64,000 bases of DNA from Erodium maritimum (lineage: Eukaryota > Streptophyta > Magnoliopsida > Geraniales > Geraniaceae). The stretch's first letter is position 1, and each line of letters starts with the position of its first letter. Where the stretch lies: assembly GCA_963921825.1 (NCBI GenBank), contig OY997590.1:53992012-54056011 (forward strand). The letters are read 5' to 3'. Position numbers and translations under genes: made by a program. Under the pieces are notes generated by a model. The model was not told the DNA's origin. It saw only the letters and a list, made by a program, of their open reading frames with translations, and ran no database searches. Of the stretch, positions 43,345 through 57,840 are shown piece by piece.

Positions 43345-45942
43345 TGTCACGCCCCAAATCCGGTTATCGCCCGGACTCGAGGCATGACGGGTAAGAGAAG
43401 ACAATAAAGCAAAGAAACAATATTAAATCTCGAAAATCTCCAGTGAGTACCTCAATCCATAATTTCAAATACAGTATAAGTAACCCTTAGGGGTGTAGTA
43501 ATAAGTTTTTACAAAACTGTTTTTTTAAATAAAGGGAATAAAAAAGAAGTCTCTATGAACCCACACCGAGAAGCGCCCAAGCTTCTACTCCTCAATCAAG
43601 CCTGTAGACACAACATCAAAACAAAGGGGTGAGCTCACGCTCAGTAGGGAAAACGCATAACAAGGTAGACCTTCACTCGAACAAGATCAACAATAAAGTT
43701 AACAGAATATAACTTAACAAAACAAGGGTAATAATTAAACCAATCAATGCCGTGGCACATGAAGTCACCACCCTCCGATCCACATGATGTGTCCTCTCGG
43801 ATTCTCCCTCAAATCCAGAGGAGACGCATAACATTGAGGCGACCGGAAACAACCCTTCGGGGCGCTTATCATCGGGATTCTCAGAAACGTCTCCAAAGGA
43901 TTTTATGTCATTGGGAACCCAGGGCCATACTCCCGTAGGAGCGCACACGTGGGCAATTTAATAAATAACCAATATAACAACCTACGTCGGACTCCTCAGC
44001 GGTGTAGGTACCATACCGTAACAATCAGAATCAGATAACAACTCAGGAACACACTCAACCGAAACACGGTGCAATCCAATCCCAACTACCACCAATCCAA
44101 TAACACACATAGCTCACAAATCATCGATTCACCATAGCACACCGCACACAAATCACCAAATCAGATCACACCAATCACCCAATTACTACTTACCGTTCAC
44201 TTACCAGTTTCGAACCACCGGTGCATCGATCACCTGATTGTACCGCTCGGTACAACCAGTCATACTCGATACCCCCAAAAAAACCAATCAAGTAAATCAA
44301 GTAATCAATCGAACACAATCAACGAGCAAATGCGAGTATGATCATAAAGCCTTCAAAATAGTATTCAAGCATGCAATTCCACTAGATTCATTAGGCTCTT
44401 TAGCCTATCTACTAGACAATCAACAATCAAGCATGTGATCCTAACACACAACTAATCCGAGGGCTTTGCCAAGGCTCCTCTACCAGACAATCATATCCCA
44501 AGTATTGAAAGCGAACTATACTAGTAATTGGCATCCTAATCGGTCACCACTACACTCCGGTTATTAGCAATTGAAAGATGATTAAGCTAGTTATTCGCAT
44601 CCTATATGCATATCTAGGACCTTTTCCAATTTTATTAACCTAGCATGCATACTAAGCATCGTAAACGAGAGGTTAAGGCTTTCCCTACCTCAAGGTCCTC
44701 CTCTTCAATGCTTTGGTGAAGTCCGGTGATCACCTCTTCGCTCTTCCCTCGTGTCTCGGCGTGATCCTTGCTCCTCTAGCTCGATCCCCGAAGTCTTGGA
44801 CACAAAGAAACACTAATTAGGCTCCACTTAAACAGCAAGGAAGGCCCCCAAACCCTTCCAAGGTTCAGCTCAAAACCAAGATGTAAAACCTTCGAAGAAC
44901 TCCCAAGAGAACCTCACCCTGGTGGGTTACGGACCTGGTCACGGATCCGTGACGTTAACCCTCACGGTTATCGTCACGGAGCCATGACGAGTGCCGTCAT
45001 GGTCTCCCTCACGGAGCCGTGACGTCGCCCGTCACGGGATCCGTCACGGATCTGTGACGCACCAGGACAGATTCGCCCTTCTTCAACCTCCAGCTCCAAA
45101 ACTCCGAAAAACTACCATCAACCCAGAAAAATATCCTTTCCAACCCCCAAAACAGTCCAAATCCTCCAATACTCTTCTACCCATGGTAGGAATCAACCCA
45201 CAAACAAGTTTTCCAAGGATTCATCAAATCAAACCCACTTCAAAATCTCCAACAACTAGTGATTTCTCACCAAAATCCAACAAGGTTCATCATCAACACC
45301 ATCTCCTATCATTTCTACTCAACCCAACATCATCTAGCCAATTTTCACCCATAACCCAAGGAAATAGATGAAGAGGAAAGATGAGTAGAGAGTTCCATTA
45401 CCTCTAGGATGTGGAGATGAAGAGGATGCTAGTGTTTTTGAGGGTGGGAGGCTAGAAGATGACTCCACAAGGCTCCTTCTTCTTTGATTCTCCTTCAAGC
45501 TTCCATGGGAGCTCTTCTCCCTTTCTTCCTCTCCAAATTTCGGCTACAACAATGCAAAATAGGAAATGATTTTGCTTCTCTAACACATATAATACCTAAA
45601 TGTTGCAATGACTTAAAGGCCCTTGAGCTAGAAACCCATGTAGGAGCTTTTGGGAGGGTAAAAGGGACAATGACTATCCCTTTTTCTCTCATTCAACCAA
45701 AATAGGACAAGTGTCCCTCTAGCTCATTTAATTTCCCAATTTAAATTCCAGCACTTTTAAAATTGAAGCTTTAGTCGATATAAAGTCTCGTTTTGACCAA
45801 AATTGACTTTATGCAATATTATACTCAAACGAAAGGGTTTTCTTCCCTGAAGCCAACCGTGATAATGGCTACTTCGTTTGAGTTCCGGAGAAGTCCCGAG
45901 TGACTTCCGGAGTTACCGGTTCGACCGGAAGCGGGTCTTACA
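43345..45942 (-). mobile_element. Long solo LTR 2, second copy
   Basis: Counterpart of 11429-14026, flanked by TGACA at 43340-43344 and 45943-45947. Confidence 0.85.
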
Positions 45943-46318
45943 TGACAAGCTACTACACTGAATATGTTCATGACTTAATCTATGGCACATATTCAGGGCG
46001 GGTCGTCCAATATCATGTCCCACATGATATCTATGATCAGACTCCGGAATCCCATTCCAATGACTAATAGAACGTAAGCCATAAAGAGCCATCTTTCATA
46101 CTAGTCGCTTCTAGTGAAGCTTTGTTGACTAGGGACCCATCTAGTGTGATCTATCTCGATCTATGGTTCTATTCGCATGGTGGGCATAGATCAGAGTACA
46201 CGCCGATATATTACTCCAACACATAAGTAATATAAAGCCGCTTTAATTTTATTGCTAACGATGATACATGCATTTGGACATTTAGGATTAAACTACGGGC
46301 ACTAAGTCTAACAAAAGG

Positions 46319-47429
46319 GCCTACACAAGGTTAGATGGGAAAATGTGTGTAAGCCAAAGAGTGCAGGTGGTATGGGAATTTTTAGGTTGGAAACCATGAA
46401 CAAAGCTTTATTGGCCAAGTGGTGGTGGAGGTTTGCTCTTGAAGAGGATTCTCTATGGAAAAAATTGCTTTGCTCTAAATATGGTTGGGATTCCTCAGCT
46501 TGGGACCTCTCTAAATTCCTATTAGGGACAGATCAGAGCTTCTTGAGACATGTTGGTCACTACTAGACTGTCCTAGATTTGCTGCTGCTTTTGGGGCAGT
46601 GGGGCTTCAATGGTCTGTGAACTCTGGAAGATCAATCCTTTTCTGGGAAGATTCTTGGATCACACATGTTCCACTCAAGTTGCTGTTTCAAAGACTATTT
46701 CATCTTAGTCATCAAAAGAAGGCTTTGGTTGTACAGGTTTGTTTAGAGGGTGATTGGGTTTTAATCTTCAGAAGGGAGCTGAGGGGGTGGGAAGAAGACA
46801 TCTTTGAAATTTTAAGTGTCAAACTCAATGCTCTTTCACCATTAAACAATGAAGCTGATAAGGTTGTGTGGATAATTGATCAAAAGGGTTTCTCGGTACA
46901 GAGAATGTACAAATATCTTGAAAACATTTCTGAAGAAGATCTCATTTGGCCTGCCCTCCTTTAGGAGCCCAAATTACCCCCCAAAGTTGCTGCTTTTATA
47001 TGGTTGTCATGTCTACAAGCTGTACCTACTAAATGTTTCTTACTCACCAGAGGTATCTACTCCATAAACATTTGGTGCCCCTTCTGCAATGAAGAGCCAG
47101 AGGAGATGGATCACCTCTTCTTGGGATGCTCTTTCTCTTGGTTGGTCTGGTCATTGGTTTTGGATTGGTGGCAAATTAAAACAGCATGTCCTGAGGAAAT
47201 TAAAAATTGGTTAATCTCTTGGAAGGCACTAGGATCTTTCTCATCTAAATCTCCTTGGAAATTTGTGGTATCATTTACAATTTGGAGGCTTTGGTTATGT
47301 AGAAACAATATGGTGTTTAATCTTGTTACACAAAGTCCTGAAGAGGTGTTACAACAGGTTCAAAATGATGTGTATCAACTGGTTTGGGCCAATTCACAGA
47401 GGAGAGCTTTTTTCTCATTCTTGGACTGA
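46319..47429 (+). pseudogene. LINE-A ORF2 C-terminus, second copy
   Basis: Counterpart of 14403-15513, broken in the same places. Two substitutions separate the copies here (14489/46405 changes Thr to Ala in NK(T/A)LLAKW; 15104/47020 changes Val to Ala). NKALLAKW is the common form in plant L1 proteins, so copy 2 keeps the likely ancestral state at the first site. Confidence 0.85.
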
Positions 47430-48678
47430 ATCAACAATCCAAGATCTTGTATCACAAAGAAAATTTGTAGAAAGTAATTGTGCTGGGATAAGCCCACTGT
47501 TTTTAGCCTTGGAAGTAACTCAGTTATGTGAATTCTTATGGTTTTGGTGGAACTTGGCTTTGAACATGGGGATGGGGAAGGGTTTGGGTGGGGGCTGGTG
47601 GTGAGTTTAGAAATGGTAAGGATAGGTGAGTGTTCCTTGGGGTTTTGAGTGTTTTTTCTGGTGTGTGGGTTCTAGGACTTTTGTTTTGTCCTCTCCTCCT
47701 TTCTCCTTTTCATTTCTTGAGTGGGGATTTAGTTCTAGGAGAGTGTTTTTGTTTTTCTTATCTGGTGACTTTCTATCAGGTTTTAGTTTTAAACCTATAG
47801 ACTATAGTGCCTTTGGTTTTTGGGTACACTTGTGCTACTGCTGTTTTGTTCCACAGATCAGAGACTTTCAAAAAGGCCACAGATTGTTCTCCATGCTATT
47901 GCTGTACCTCAAGTTATGGGTGGAAAAGGTATGGCTGCAAAAGTAATGCAACAGATCATGTTCCAAACAAAGATCACCAGTTTGGTTGAATAAGAGGAAC
48001 AAGAAGTTATACCAGCATGCAACAATTTTGTTTTTGGGCCTGTTACTGCAGGGCCTGTTACTGCAGATTGTTGGTGGGTTGAAAGTGTTGAGGATCATTA
48101 GGTTTCACCACAAGGGGTCACAACTTTTCTGGGTAATTGATTTAGTCTCTTTGGGTTAGATGCTAAGGTTAATTACCTCCTGAGGTTTAGGAGGTTCTAA
48201 GACAATTTGGGGTTAGTTTTCGGGTGCAAAATCCTTTGTAATGTGGGGTTTTTTTGACTTGTTTCTGAAGGCTTGGTGAAACTTGAGGAACAAGAAAAGG
48301 GTAGTTAGGAAGTTTCAAAAGGTAGTTAGAAACTTGAAGAACAAGTAACCGGTTGTGCTTTGTCTTTAAGAATTGGGTTGTAATGACTTTGGAAGGTTCA
48401 TCCCTTATCCTTGGTTTTCATTTCGAAAACGAGGTTTTAATAAACAAAGAATTGCTGATAAAAAAAATGTAAATGTTGAGAAATTATCAAGAATGGTAAT
48501 ATAACAACCGAATATTGGTTGTATCTGCGTTTCGAATTTTTAGGCTAATATGACGGTTTCCTATCATTATTATTTTATCATTTATACATGTTCTTGTACG
48601 TAAATATGATTATTATGAACTCCAATAATGATGTCTTAAAAAGTTTATTCTCTAGTCTAATTACATATAAATACCATT

Positions 48679-51600
48679 AACAATGCTAATTAAGATATTT
48701 GAATCAACAAGAATGTATACTACGTCCTTAACCCAAGCCCTAATAGAGCTCTTACGGTAGTCGCGAGGGTTTGACTATTGGGTGATTGATCATCTGCCTT
48801 TTTGGACACCAAGGTCCATATATATGTTTTATGGTGCATTTTCTGCTTTGTGGTTTTGGGCAAGAACGGCTTGGCGACGAGACCAGATCGTTTCTTGATC
48901 CATATACCTTGCAGGAATGGGATGATCAAGGAACAGGTACAGAGAGTGGAGGAGATCAGATGTCCGATGAGTGGGTGAGATCTTGACCCTACACTCGAGA
49001 GAGTGGCCACCGACGGAACAATAAAATGGCATCCCCAAGGTGCTCGCCCTAACCTGTTAGGGCTTATAGCGAAAAACCTCAAGCAACGATGACGGTTGTA
49101 GGTGGCGTGATTGGTGGTTCATCCACTAGCGGGACAAGAGCTTCTACCCGCTCTATCCCAGGCATGCGTCCGATTGGACTTGTGAGGGTGACAAAGTTGG
49201 GGATGGATTATGCGACACGGGTTCTACCCGCTCTAGGGTTCTTGCCACTATCCACGATCATCTAACCTTTGGATCGTCTCAAAGCTAAAGGAATCGAGCT
49301 CACATCGACGTTCTTTACGGTGAGCACCTAATCGATCTTCGTTTTGTTAAGTTCAAAAATTAGGTTTTGGTTTAAAACTAGTAGTTTAGGGTAGTATTGA
49401 GGATTGGGGGTCGTTGGAGACGTTTTGGAGCAAGATTGAACGTTTTCCGGTGACCGGGAGCTCGGGGGGAGCTCCGGCCACCGGATATGGCGACTGGCCG
49501 GAGCTAGGGCCGGCCACCACCATGGTGAGCCGGGCCCAATTTAGCCCTAGCCACCCACGGACAAGGTTGGCCGGGTGGGGCCCATGTGCTCCGGTGCTCG
49601 GGTTTCGTGTTCGGGTGGTTTAGGACGTTCCCCGAGTCATTAATCTACACCGGATCGAAATTTGGAATTAAATTGTAAAAGTTGTAATTGACGGGTTTAG
49701 AAACTTGAAACGCTAATTAAATTACTCGGAAGTCGGAATTGGATTTCGTCGAGTGCATAGGAACCCTTGAATTATTCTAAGACCGCAGAAACGAAAACGG
49801 GAATTTTCGGAGCCCCGGAAGGGCATTTCCAAAACCCGGGCAGATTCGCCATGTCGGGCGAATCGGGCTTTTCCGGGTCCATTATCGACAATGTCGAGTA
49901 ATTGGGAAGTTTGGGAGTGATCGACATTGTCGGGGTTACTTTTGGGCGTCAAGTTTATTAAATTCCAATTTATGTCTGCGTACTTAAAAGTATTTAAATT
50001 GTGTTCTTATTAGATCGTGCCGCAGACAGAGGAAAGGGAAAGCTAGGCGAGTGATCGAGATCACGCCGGAGCTTGTTAGTGCGCTTTTGGAGAAAGCATA
50101 CGAGGTAGGGAAAAGTAGCCGGATCTCGGCCCTAATTAGGGAAAGTTAACAGTAGAATTGCATGTGACACCGGGGTGTCGTGGGTTAAGTAAGTTTATCG
50201 AATATTAGAAAGGCGGGCGACACCGGGTAGTGTCGTATGATACGGGAACGTATCGAACATTAGAAATGCATGCGACACTTAGTAGTGTCGTAGGAGCAGT
50301 GAACTTATCGGTATTAGAATTACTGGAGGCATATGACCATGCCTGGAGGTTGATTGTTTAGTCTGTGTCTCGGGAGGCCATGAGGGCCCGTACTTTACTG
50401 TTGTGTCTTGGGTGGCCATGAGAGCCCGTACTTTACTGTTGTGTCTTGGGTGGCCATGAGAGCCCGTACTTTACTGTTTGCGTCTTGGGTGGCCATGAGA
50501 GCCCGTACTTTAATGTTTGTGTCTTGGGTGGCCATGAGAGCCCGTGTTTTACCGTTGGTGTCTTGGGTGGCCATGAGTGCCCGTGGGGTCGTTGAACCCG
50601 TGCTTTTACCGTTGGTGTCTTGGGTGGCCATGAGGGCCCGTAGGATTGTTGAACCCGTGTTTTACTGTTGGTGTCTTGGGTGGCCATGAGTGCTTGTGGA
50701 GTGTTGGACTTGTGTTGTTGCTAGTTGTTGACCTTTGTTTGTGATTGTGATTGCCTGAGGTTGGTGACCCGACTTTGTGTCGGGGAAGTTGCGTGGGTGT
50801 GGCTAGCCTCCCGACAGAGATCGGGGGAAGTGGCGGGGTTGTGGGCTAGCCTCCCGATAGAGATCGGGAGAAGGTGCGCGGGTGTGGCTAGCCTTCCGAC
50901 AGAGATCAGGGGAAGTGGCGAAGTTGTGGGCTAGCCTCCCGATAGAGATCGGGAGAAGTTGCGCGACTGGTCGACCGTCTGGCCTGACAGGGATCGGTAA
51001 AGGGCGTGAGGGGGTTACTGAGCAGCCCGAGTGCGATCTTTTGTGATCTTGTTTGGTGTGCGATCCTTTGTGATCATGGGTGTTGCGTGGTGGTCTGTCG
51101 TGTCTTTGGAGACAATCGTCAATCGTTGTGTCGGGTCTACATTACGGGTCCGAGTGTTGAGTCGGTTGAGGAAAGTAATTGTTTGTGTGTGTTAGTCGGG
51201 TCGTTGTTGGTGTTACCGGCATTGTCTGCTAAGTATGCCTTAGTCAGTCTGTTATCTGTGGTGGTGAGCGAACGCTCACCCCTAGCTGTTTTTCCTACAG
51301 ATACTGGTCGCGGGATGGACTAGGTGAGCTCTCAAAGATTGAAGAGCTAGGAGCAGAGTCCGGGTTTTCCTTTTGAGTCTAGCGACGTACACTTTGCTTT
51401 TGTCCGCTTGTTGGGACGTACTTTTGAGTTGTAAATAATTATTTTGATTAACTACTTGACGGTTTTAAAGTGATTTATTTAAAAGGCTTGAATTGTTTTA
51501 AAAGTTCGCGTGCCGGGTTCAGTTCTACTGAATTTGGGGCGTGACACCTACCTTTATCATTCCAAGGACACACGTTGACAACCCATGGGAGTATCTAGTC

Positions 51601-51865
51601 CGCCACAATACTTTGTCGACAATGGCTCTGCTCTACCCTAGCTTCAGTTTGGATTCACTGTATCGGTGTCGACAAACGCTACCGTAATATCCCTTTCTGA
51701 ATATCTCAATGAAGCGATTCGGTGCCTTGAACTCTTTTACTTTTTGTCGAGGTCCCTTGTTGTTAGGACCATGCTGTCAGCTGTTTTAGTTTGGTGTTTC
51801 GTAGTTTATCTGCTTGTAAACACTATTTATTTATAATATTAACAATCGTTATCTCTTTAAAAAAA
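48679..51865 (+). mobile_element. A-tailed retro-insert, second copy
   Basis: Counterpart of 16763-19949 with the 16-base flanks at 48663-48678 and 51866-51881. Confidence 0.65.
49238..51546 (+). mobile_element. Long LTR related to LTR 1, second copy
   Basis: Counterpart of 17322-19630, likewise without a recognisable 5' terminus. Tandem arrays fall at about 50373-50706 and 50796-50976. Confidence 0.75.
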
Positions 51866-51881
51866 ACATATAAATACCATT

Positions 51882-52600
51882 CTCATTAGTATGCGAAAGC
51901 TTAACGTATAAAAAATAATTACAGAAACACGAAAGTTACTGCAAGTACATACAGATAAAGTGTGTACAATAAAAATGACAATGCATTGCACATTGCATCG
52001 ATCAATCTCTATCCGGAACTTTTGGTGGAAATATATTCTTAATAATATTCCTTTTCTTGGGTGTCATAAATTTCCCCAAAAATGTTATCTTGATCTTCCA
52101 TTGATGTTCGGGACAAGGTTCGTCCGTGCATGTACAACAAAACCCTTTTTTGCCTATTGGGAAGCTCCATCTCCACTTTCAAAAGGTGATCTTGTTCACG
52201 ACTCCACCATTTCATCCTCCCTTTAGCTCGACTTGAAAAGCCACCAAGTCATGCTTCCCATGCACACCATGTTTATCCTATCCATAATTTGCAACGTTAA
52301 ATTTCATGTTTGGCTTCTGAAAACAATCTGCCATGACATTTATTACGCCCATCTTTTTGGTTTGTCCGAGCTTTTTGCAAGATTCGAGGAGATTCGTGAA
52401 AGATTTTGTGGTTATTTACTTTTATGGGTGATTGGCTCATGAATTCTTTTCAACTTGAACAAATTAATGATATCACCTTAATTATTTGCTTTTAGGATGA
52501 CAAGGTCTTATATTGATTTATTTTAAAATTAAAGCTAGAATTAACCAACATATACGCCGATGTTCATATAATAAATGGACCCATGCATATCACATAAATT
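51882..52600. other. Unassigned AT-rich stretch, second copy
   Basis: Counterpart of 19966-20675 with nine extra bases near 52148-52158 (TTGCCTATT or an equivalent alignment). The short frame across it stays open because nine is a multiple of three, but the frame has no recognised function. Confidence 0.5.
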
Positions 52601-52615
52601 AACTAACTACAAAAG

Positions 52616-53405
52616 TATTGTTAACAGCAAATTGTGGGCGTGAGAAAAAGCTCTTTAGCCCTAGCGTCAAGGCTATTGAATCTAAGGATTTCTCTTGAAA
52701 TTTAGGGTTTTATTTGTCTCTTTTATTGGGATCCAATCATTGATCGTCGGTTCTCGTTTGTTCCGTTCCCCAATTAGGTACGCTTTGTGGTTACTGGTTT
52801 TGTTCCTGTGTTTCTGACTGTTCTCCTCCCATGCAATTGTGTTTTCTCGGCTTGCTTCTTCCGTTTGATCCATTCGGGATATGACAATGGTACTTGATTG
52901 GAATTGCCGTGATCTTGGAACGGACCACAATCGTCATCAACTCAAGGACCTGGTCTCACGTCTTCAGCCGGAGTAACGATTTATCCACCGAACACGCACA
53001 CGAGCCGATTGAAGAAGATACCAGAGCAACCCTATTGGTGGGTTTGGGATCCGGGGGTGGGACGATAAGACGAGACTGGGGATGACCGGTGCTGGGACGT
53101 CTCGGAAAAGCCATGTGCACAACACACGATCTTTTTATGCTTTTTATTACTGTATTAGTTTGGATGCTTTTCCTTAGTCTGTTTCTTTGGACTTTTAATG
53201 TTCTGCACTGTTTGTTTGAAAGGCTGATAAGGGGGTCTCCTGAGTTAGTGTACACGAACCAAAATAGACTATTTATACGGGTCCATGAAAGCTGGTCGGG
53301 CTATGGTGAGGCCGAAAATATCCTGAAACCCATAACTTTTACGCCTTACATAGTATTGTTTACGTTTCACAGTAATACAAATTCCATTTTACTCGTTCCA
53401 ATAAA
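52616..53405 (+). mobile_element. Internally deleted LINE derivative, second copy
   Basis: Counterpart of 20691-21480 with flanks AACTAACTACAAAAG at 52601-52615 and 53406-53420. Confidence 0.72.
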
Positions 53406-53647
53406 AACTAACTACAAAAGTTGATCATGCATGTCTGTGAGCAACGATGGATTCGATCATGTTACAAAGATGAAAAGAAGGCATATTGAGCAAAAAATGC
53501 TTGTTTTATATAGATTTAGAAAGATTCAATCAAGTGTTTTTTTAGAACGGATTAGAGAATTTTTTAGAAGAGAATTGAGAAATTGCTATTATTATGGTCA
53601 AACTTAGGGGTGAGACAGATGAAGATTAGTAGACGGTCAAAACATTG

Positions 53648-54409
53648 CTAGTAGCATTATGGCAACACTCAAAAGTGAGAGGAAGCTTATTCCACAAGAT
53701 AGAGCTTTGTGTGAGTATTTTTAGGGGTGAGGTAGGTCTTCTTTGGGAGAATTGGTTTTGGATTGAGAACTTCTTGAGTGGGGGATTCTATTTTGGAGGT
53801 CTGTGCTATTTTGGTGTGTGGGTAGGATATTGTTTAGGTTGAGGGTGTTTTATGTCTTGTTCTGTGCTTGTACAGAACTCTGTCTATTTTGGTTGGAGAA
53901 GGAGAACATTTGTGGGTTTTGTTTACACTTGCTGGTTTGGTAGCTTTTTGCCTTTACAGGGTCTACAGGTAACTAAAGTTGCAGCAGAGGTTTGGTACAG
54001 CAAAAATTCAGATTTGCTCTTTCCTTGGGCATGTGGGAGCTGTTCTAAACCTTCATCACAAGTCATAAGATCAAGAAGGTTATGTAGAAGTTGCTGTAGA
54101 ATTGGGTTTTGAATTGCAACTTATATGAGAAGGGTTGTATCTGGTTTATTCCTTGGTGCTTCTAGTTTGTGGGAAGATTTGTTGTAATTGGACAAAGAAG
54201 TTTCTGGTATTAGTGTTTTGATAATGTGGGTAGCTTGTGGCTTAAGTTTTGCCGTTAAGTTTGAATTGATACTTGACTTGAAAGACAAGTCTGGTATAGT
54301 TAGGCCTGAAGTCGGTTTGTAACAATTTGGAGGGTTCGCCCTTGATCGCTTTCTTCTTTTTCGAAGACTCGATTTATAAAATTTAAAAAAATTGCTGATA
54401 AAAAAAAAA
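53648..54409 (+). mobile_element. 5'-truncated LINE 3' end, second copy
   Basis: Counterpart of 21723-22484; two G-to-A type differences from copy 1 (21792 and 22050). Confidence 0.75.
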
Positions 54410-54795
54410 CAAAACTTTGAAGTGGGCTTTGTAAGTTTCATTAGAGGGCAATTATAATCATGTAAATCAAGCCCTTAATCTTAGAAGAAGATGATTTTTA
54501 CCAACATAATACATCATGAGAACTTACTTTAATCTATGAGAACAGTGGCGCCGGTACTTGATTCATAAAATTGATTATTCTTTCTTAACCTCTTTATACG
54601 ATTTAACTAAGTTTATGTTATGATTGAGAAATTTAACGTAATGGGTAGAGAGATGAATAACTCCTAAAGTTTCTGGTAACAATTGATTACCCCTAATCCT
54701 GATGGTGGCAAATAAAATAGAAAATTACCTACTTAATTAATTAATCAAAATAATTTACCTTCTAAACCAATTATTTGATTTTTTTGATCAACAGT

Positions 54796-56925
54796 TTTTT
54801 TTTATAAATACCAAGCCTTTTAGGGTAAACCCTACGAGCTTACAAACAAAGGATACTCAATTAAGAGCACCTAGTGCACTAAACTTGTGCGGTAAGCAAC
54901 AAACTACAACCATAAGAACACAGTCTCAAACAGTCCCAACCAGGGGAAACAACAACACTAGATCTTGTAATCAGATAAAACCAGTAAACGAACTAAGCCA
55001 ACAAGGGCTAGAAAAAGAAAACAACAAAACAGTAGAAACAGTAACTACCAAACTAACATGCCTAAAACCTAGGAATAACTAAACAAGAAGCTCCAATAGT
55101 AGCCCTCCAACAACCCACCGCTCCCAACAACAGCACCTCAAGAAACGTCATGTACCACAAGCACCCTCAAACAGGCCAAACTAGTGAGGATCACCCCATC
55201 TCATTAGGGCCATCAACTAAGAGAGTTAAATGACCTCCAACACGTCGCCAGCCAACACCGGACTCGGCAAAGATGGGTCACCAGTTAAAACTACTAAGAA
55301 CTCAAATCCCTACTATCGATCCGAAAATCTTCAAACACAGATTCAAAGACCCATAAAACTCGCCGAAGGCCAACACCTACACACCGGCGAGCCCCTACTC
55401 TCAAAGTAGGGAAACCGAGAGGACTGAACAGATCGCTACTAAGGACGAGCACGTGACTCACCCATAAAGCAGTTAAGGGGAAAAAACTAAAGTACACCCA
55501 AACCAGTAAAGGCTAAAAGAAATTACTGGCAAATTGTGACCCAAAAACAGCAACCAACGAAACCAACCAAACGAAATAGAGTTCCGGCGACAAGGGCACG
55601 AACAAGTCGGAGACGAGGTGGCGCAAAGGAGCTGAGACGGGTACAGGTCAACGATCTCTCCCACAACAAAAACAGGTCCCAGTAAAGACGAAGAGGGACT
55701 GAGAGCAGAGCACGGCTGCAACACCCATAGAGCCAAGAATCCGAGAACCACGCCAATCGGCAACCCAAAAGGTCCAGAAAAGCGACCCATGACTGGAACT
55801 TCGGAAACCAAATAAGGAGGTGAAGAAACCACCACTGCAACCCAATCAGAGATGCTGCAACCAAGAGAGTCACACCTACCAGCGAAGGCCAGAAGAAAAT
55901 CCCCTAAACAACTAAACAACGACCAAGAAGACGAGTAATGCTCTGACGACACGGGTACAAACAGTCGGAGAGATGGTCGAAGGGAACTGAGCAGGTAGAC
56001 CCGGAGCCGGAAAGTAACAAACCGAGTCCAAAAATTGCAGGCAACCCTGTCGGGGACGAATCGCGAACAAATAGCGAAACATCCACCACTCCCGTCCAGG
56101 GGAGGCCGAGTGTCCTGAAAACGATCTGTGACCAGCAGGATCGGCAACGAATGAGGAGTTCAGCGCAAGCCAACACCAAATTACCGGTGAAAACTCACCA
56201 GACCCGCCACCCAGATCCGAAAAGGACCCCAAATCCGGTGACCCCAGGTCGAAGCGACCCATGCACTCCGGCGAGTTACCAGTGGGAACAAGACTTCATA
56301 CCCGCAACTCCCTGTGACATCCGAGCAAAACCACAAAATCAGCTTCAAACCTAGTAGATCTGGTTCACCGGTCCGAGATCGACGAGGTAGAACCGAGCTG
56401 TTTCAACAGCCCATGACCGACGAGGTAGCACCAGCACGAAATCGTCACAGCTCGAGTCTGACAGGAACGTCGAGATGACATTCCGGCCTCGCCAAAGGCC
56501 ATCGAGACAGGGACGCTGGCGGCCGGGCAGAACCACGAGCTCTCCTTCCTCTGAACTCAGGCGAGAGTAGTCTTATCCGGTCACTGATAACGAAACCCAA
56601 GCCGGAGACTACCCGATCCGCACTGATCTGCAGCCGAGAGGTCAAGAAACGCCGGAAAAGAAGGGACAAGTCGAGATGGAATAAAACGAACAGATATGGG
56701 CAAGGGAAACAACTAAAACGAGAAGGGAAAAAGCGGAAAAAAGGTGAAAAGGAAGGGGAAGTAAAAGGGGGTAGAGAGTTGTTAACACCGACGACGTCGA
56801 TGACCAAAGGCCATGACGCCGCCGGTGCGGAGTAGAAGAAAAAATGGGGGGTTATACTGTAGAGGCGGCGGTTTCGTAGAGAGAAAGCTGGTATCTTTTT
56901 CTCCTCTTTTGTCTTGATATACACT
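54796..56925 (-). mobile_element. GC-rich retroelement-like insert, second copy
   Basis: Counterpart of 22871-25000; I saw no difference between the copies despite its many CpG sites. Confidence 0.45.
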
Positions 56926-57014
56926 TAAACTACTTAATATCTCACATATCAACCCATATAATGAGTTTTGAAATAAGTGAGATCTAACATTCTTCTATTT
57001 GGTCAACATATCCT

Positions 57015-57840
57015 TATATATATATATATGGTTGGTATCAGGTACAAACCACCCCTTACTGTGCAAACTACGAACCAATCTGAGTCATAGGATCCGTCCA
57101 AAGTGATGTCAGCAGAGCGCACCAGATGCTGACACGTGGGCAATAAATATATAAAACACCGCACCTTATTGTGCAAACTACGAACTCACCAGGTGCTGAC
57201 ACGTGGGCGCGCACAGTGCTGATAGTTTGTGCTCACAGTGCTGATAGTTTGGCACTGTGCTAAAGTATCAGCACCCGCGCGCGCAAACTATTAGCATTGT
57301 GCGCGCGCGTGGTCAACACGTTCACGCGCGCGGGCAAAGGCGCGCGCGAAGCGGCCACGTGTCAGCATCGCGCGCGCTCTGCTGACGTCACTTTGACCGC
57401 ATCCTGTGACTTGGATTGGTTCGTAGTTTGCACAATAAGGATGATTTTTACTGGATAGCTACCGTAGCTACCCTATATATGTGTGCATATATATATATAT
57501 ATATAGGGTAGCTATCCAGTAAAAACTACCCTTATTGTGCAAACTACGAACTCACCAGGTGCTGATACGTGGCACGTTTAGTGCTGATAGTTTGCGCAGC
57601 ATGGTGCTAATAGTTTGGGACTATTAGCACTGTGCACCCAAACTATTAGCACTCTGTGCGCCACGTGTCAGCGCCTGGTGAGTTCGTAGTTTGCACAATA
57701 AGGTGCGGTGTTTTATATATATATTGTCCACGTGTCAACATCTGGTGCGCTCTGCTGACATCACTTTGGGGGGATCATGTGGCTCTCATGGGTTCGTAGT
57801 TTGCACAATAAGAGGGGTTTGTACCTGATATATATATATA
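57015..57840. mobile_element. Nested palindromic MITE cluster, second copy
   Basis: Counterpart of 25090-25915. The TA runs have the same lengths in both copies by eye, which is notable for microsatellites and argues for very recent duplication or a duplicated assembly. Confidence 0.75.

Larger units (their letters stand above)
38750..46313. mobile_element. Copia-like solo LTR, second copy
   Basis: Counterpart of 6834-14397 with the same AAAGG flanks (38745-38749, 46314-46318) and the same two nested LTRs. Confidence 0.8.
35955..48466 (+). mobile_element. LINE-A second copy, lacking its 5' end
   Basis: Truncated at the duplication junction in ORF1 rather than by reverse transcription. It keeps the A tail (48460-48466) and the right-hand target repeat (48467-48480) but has no left-hand partner. 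Confidence 0.9.
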
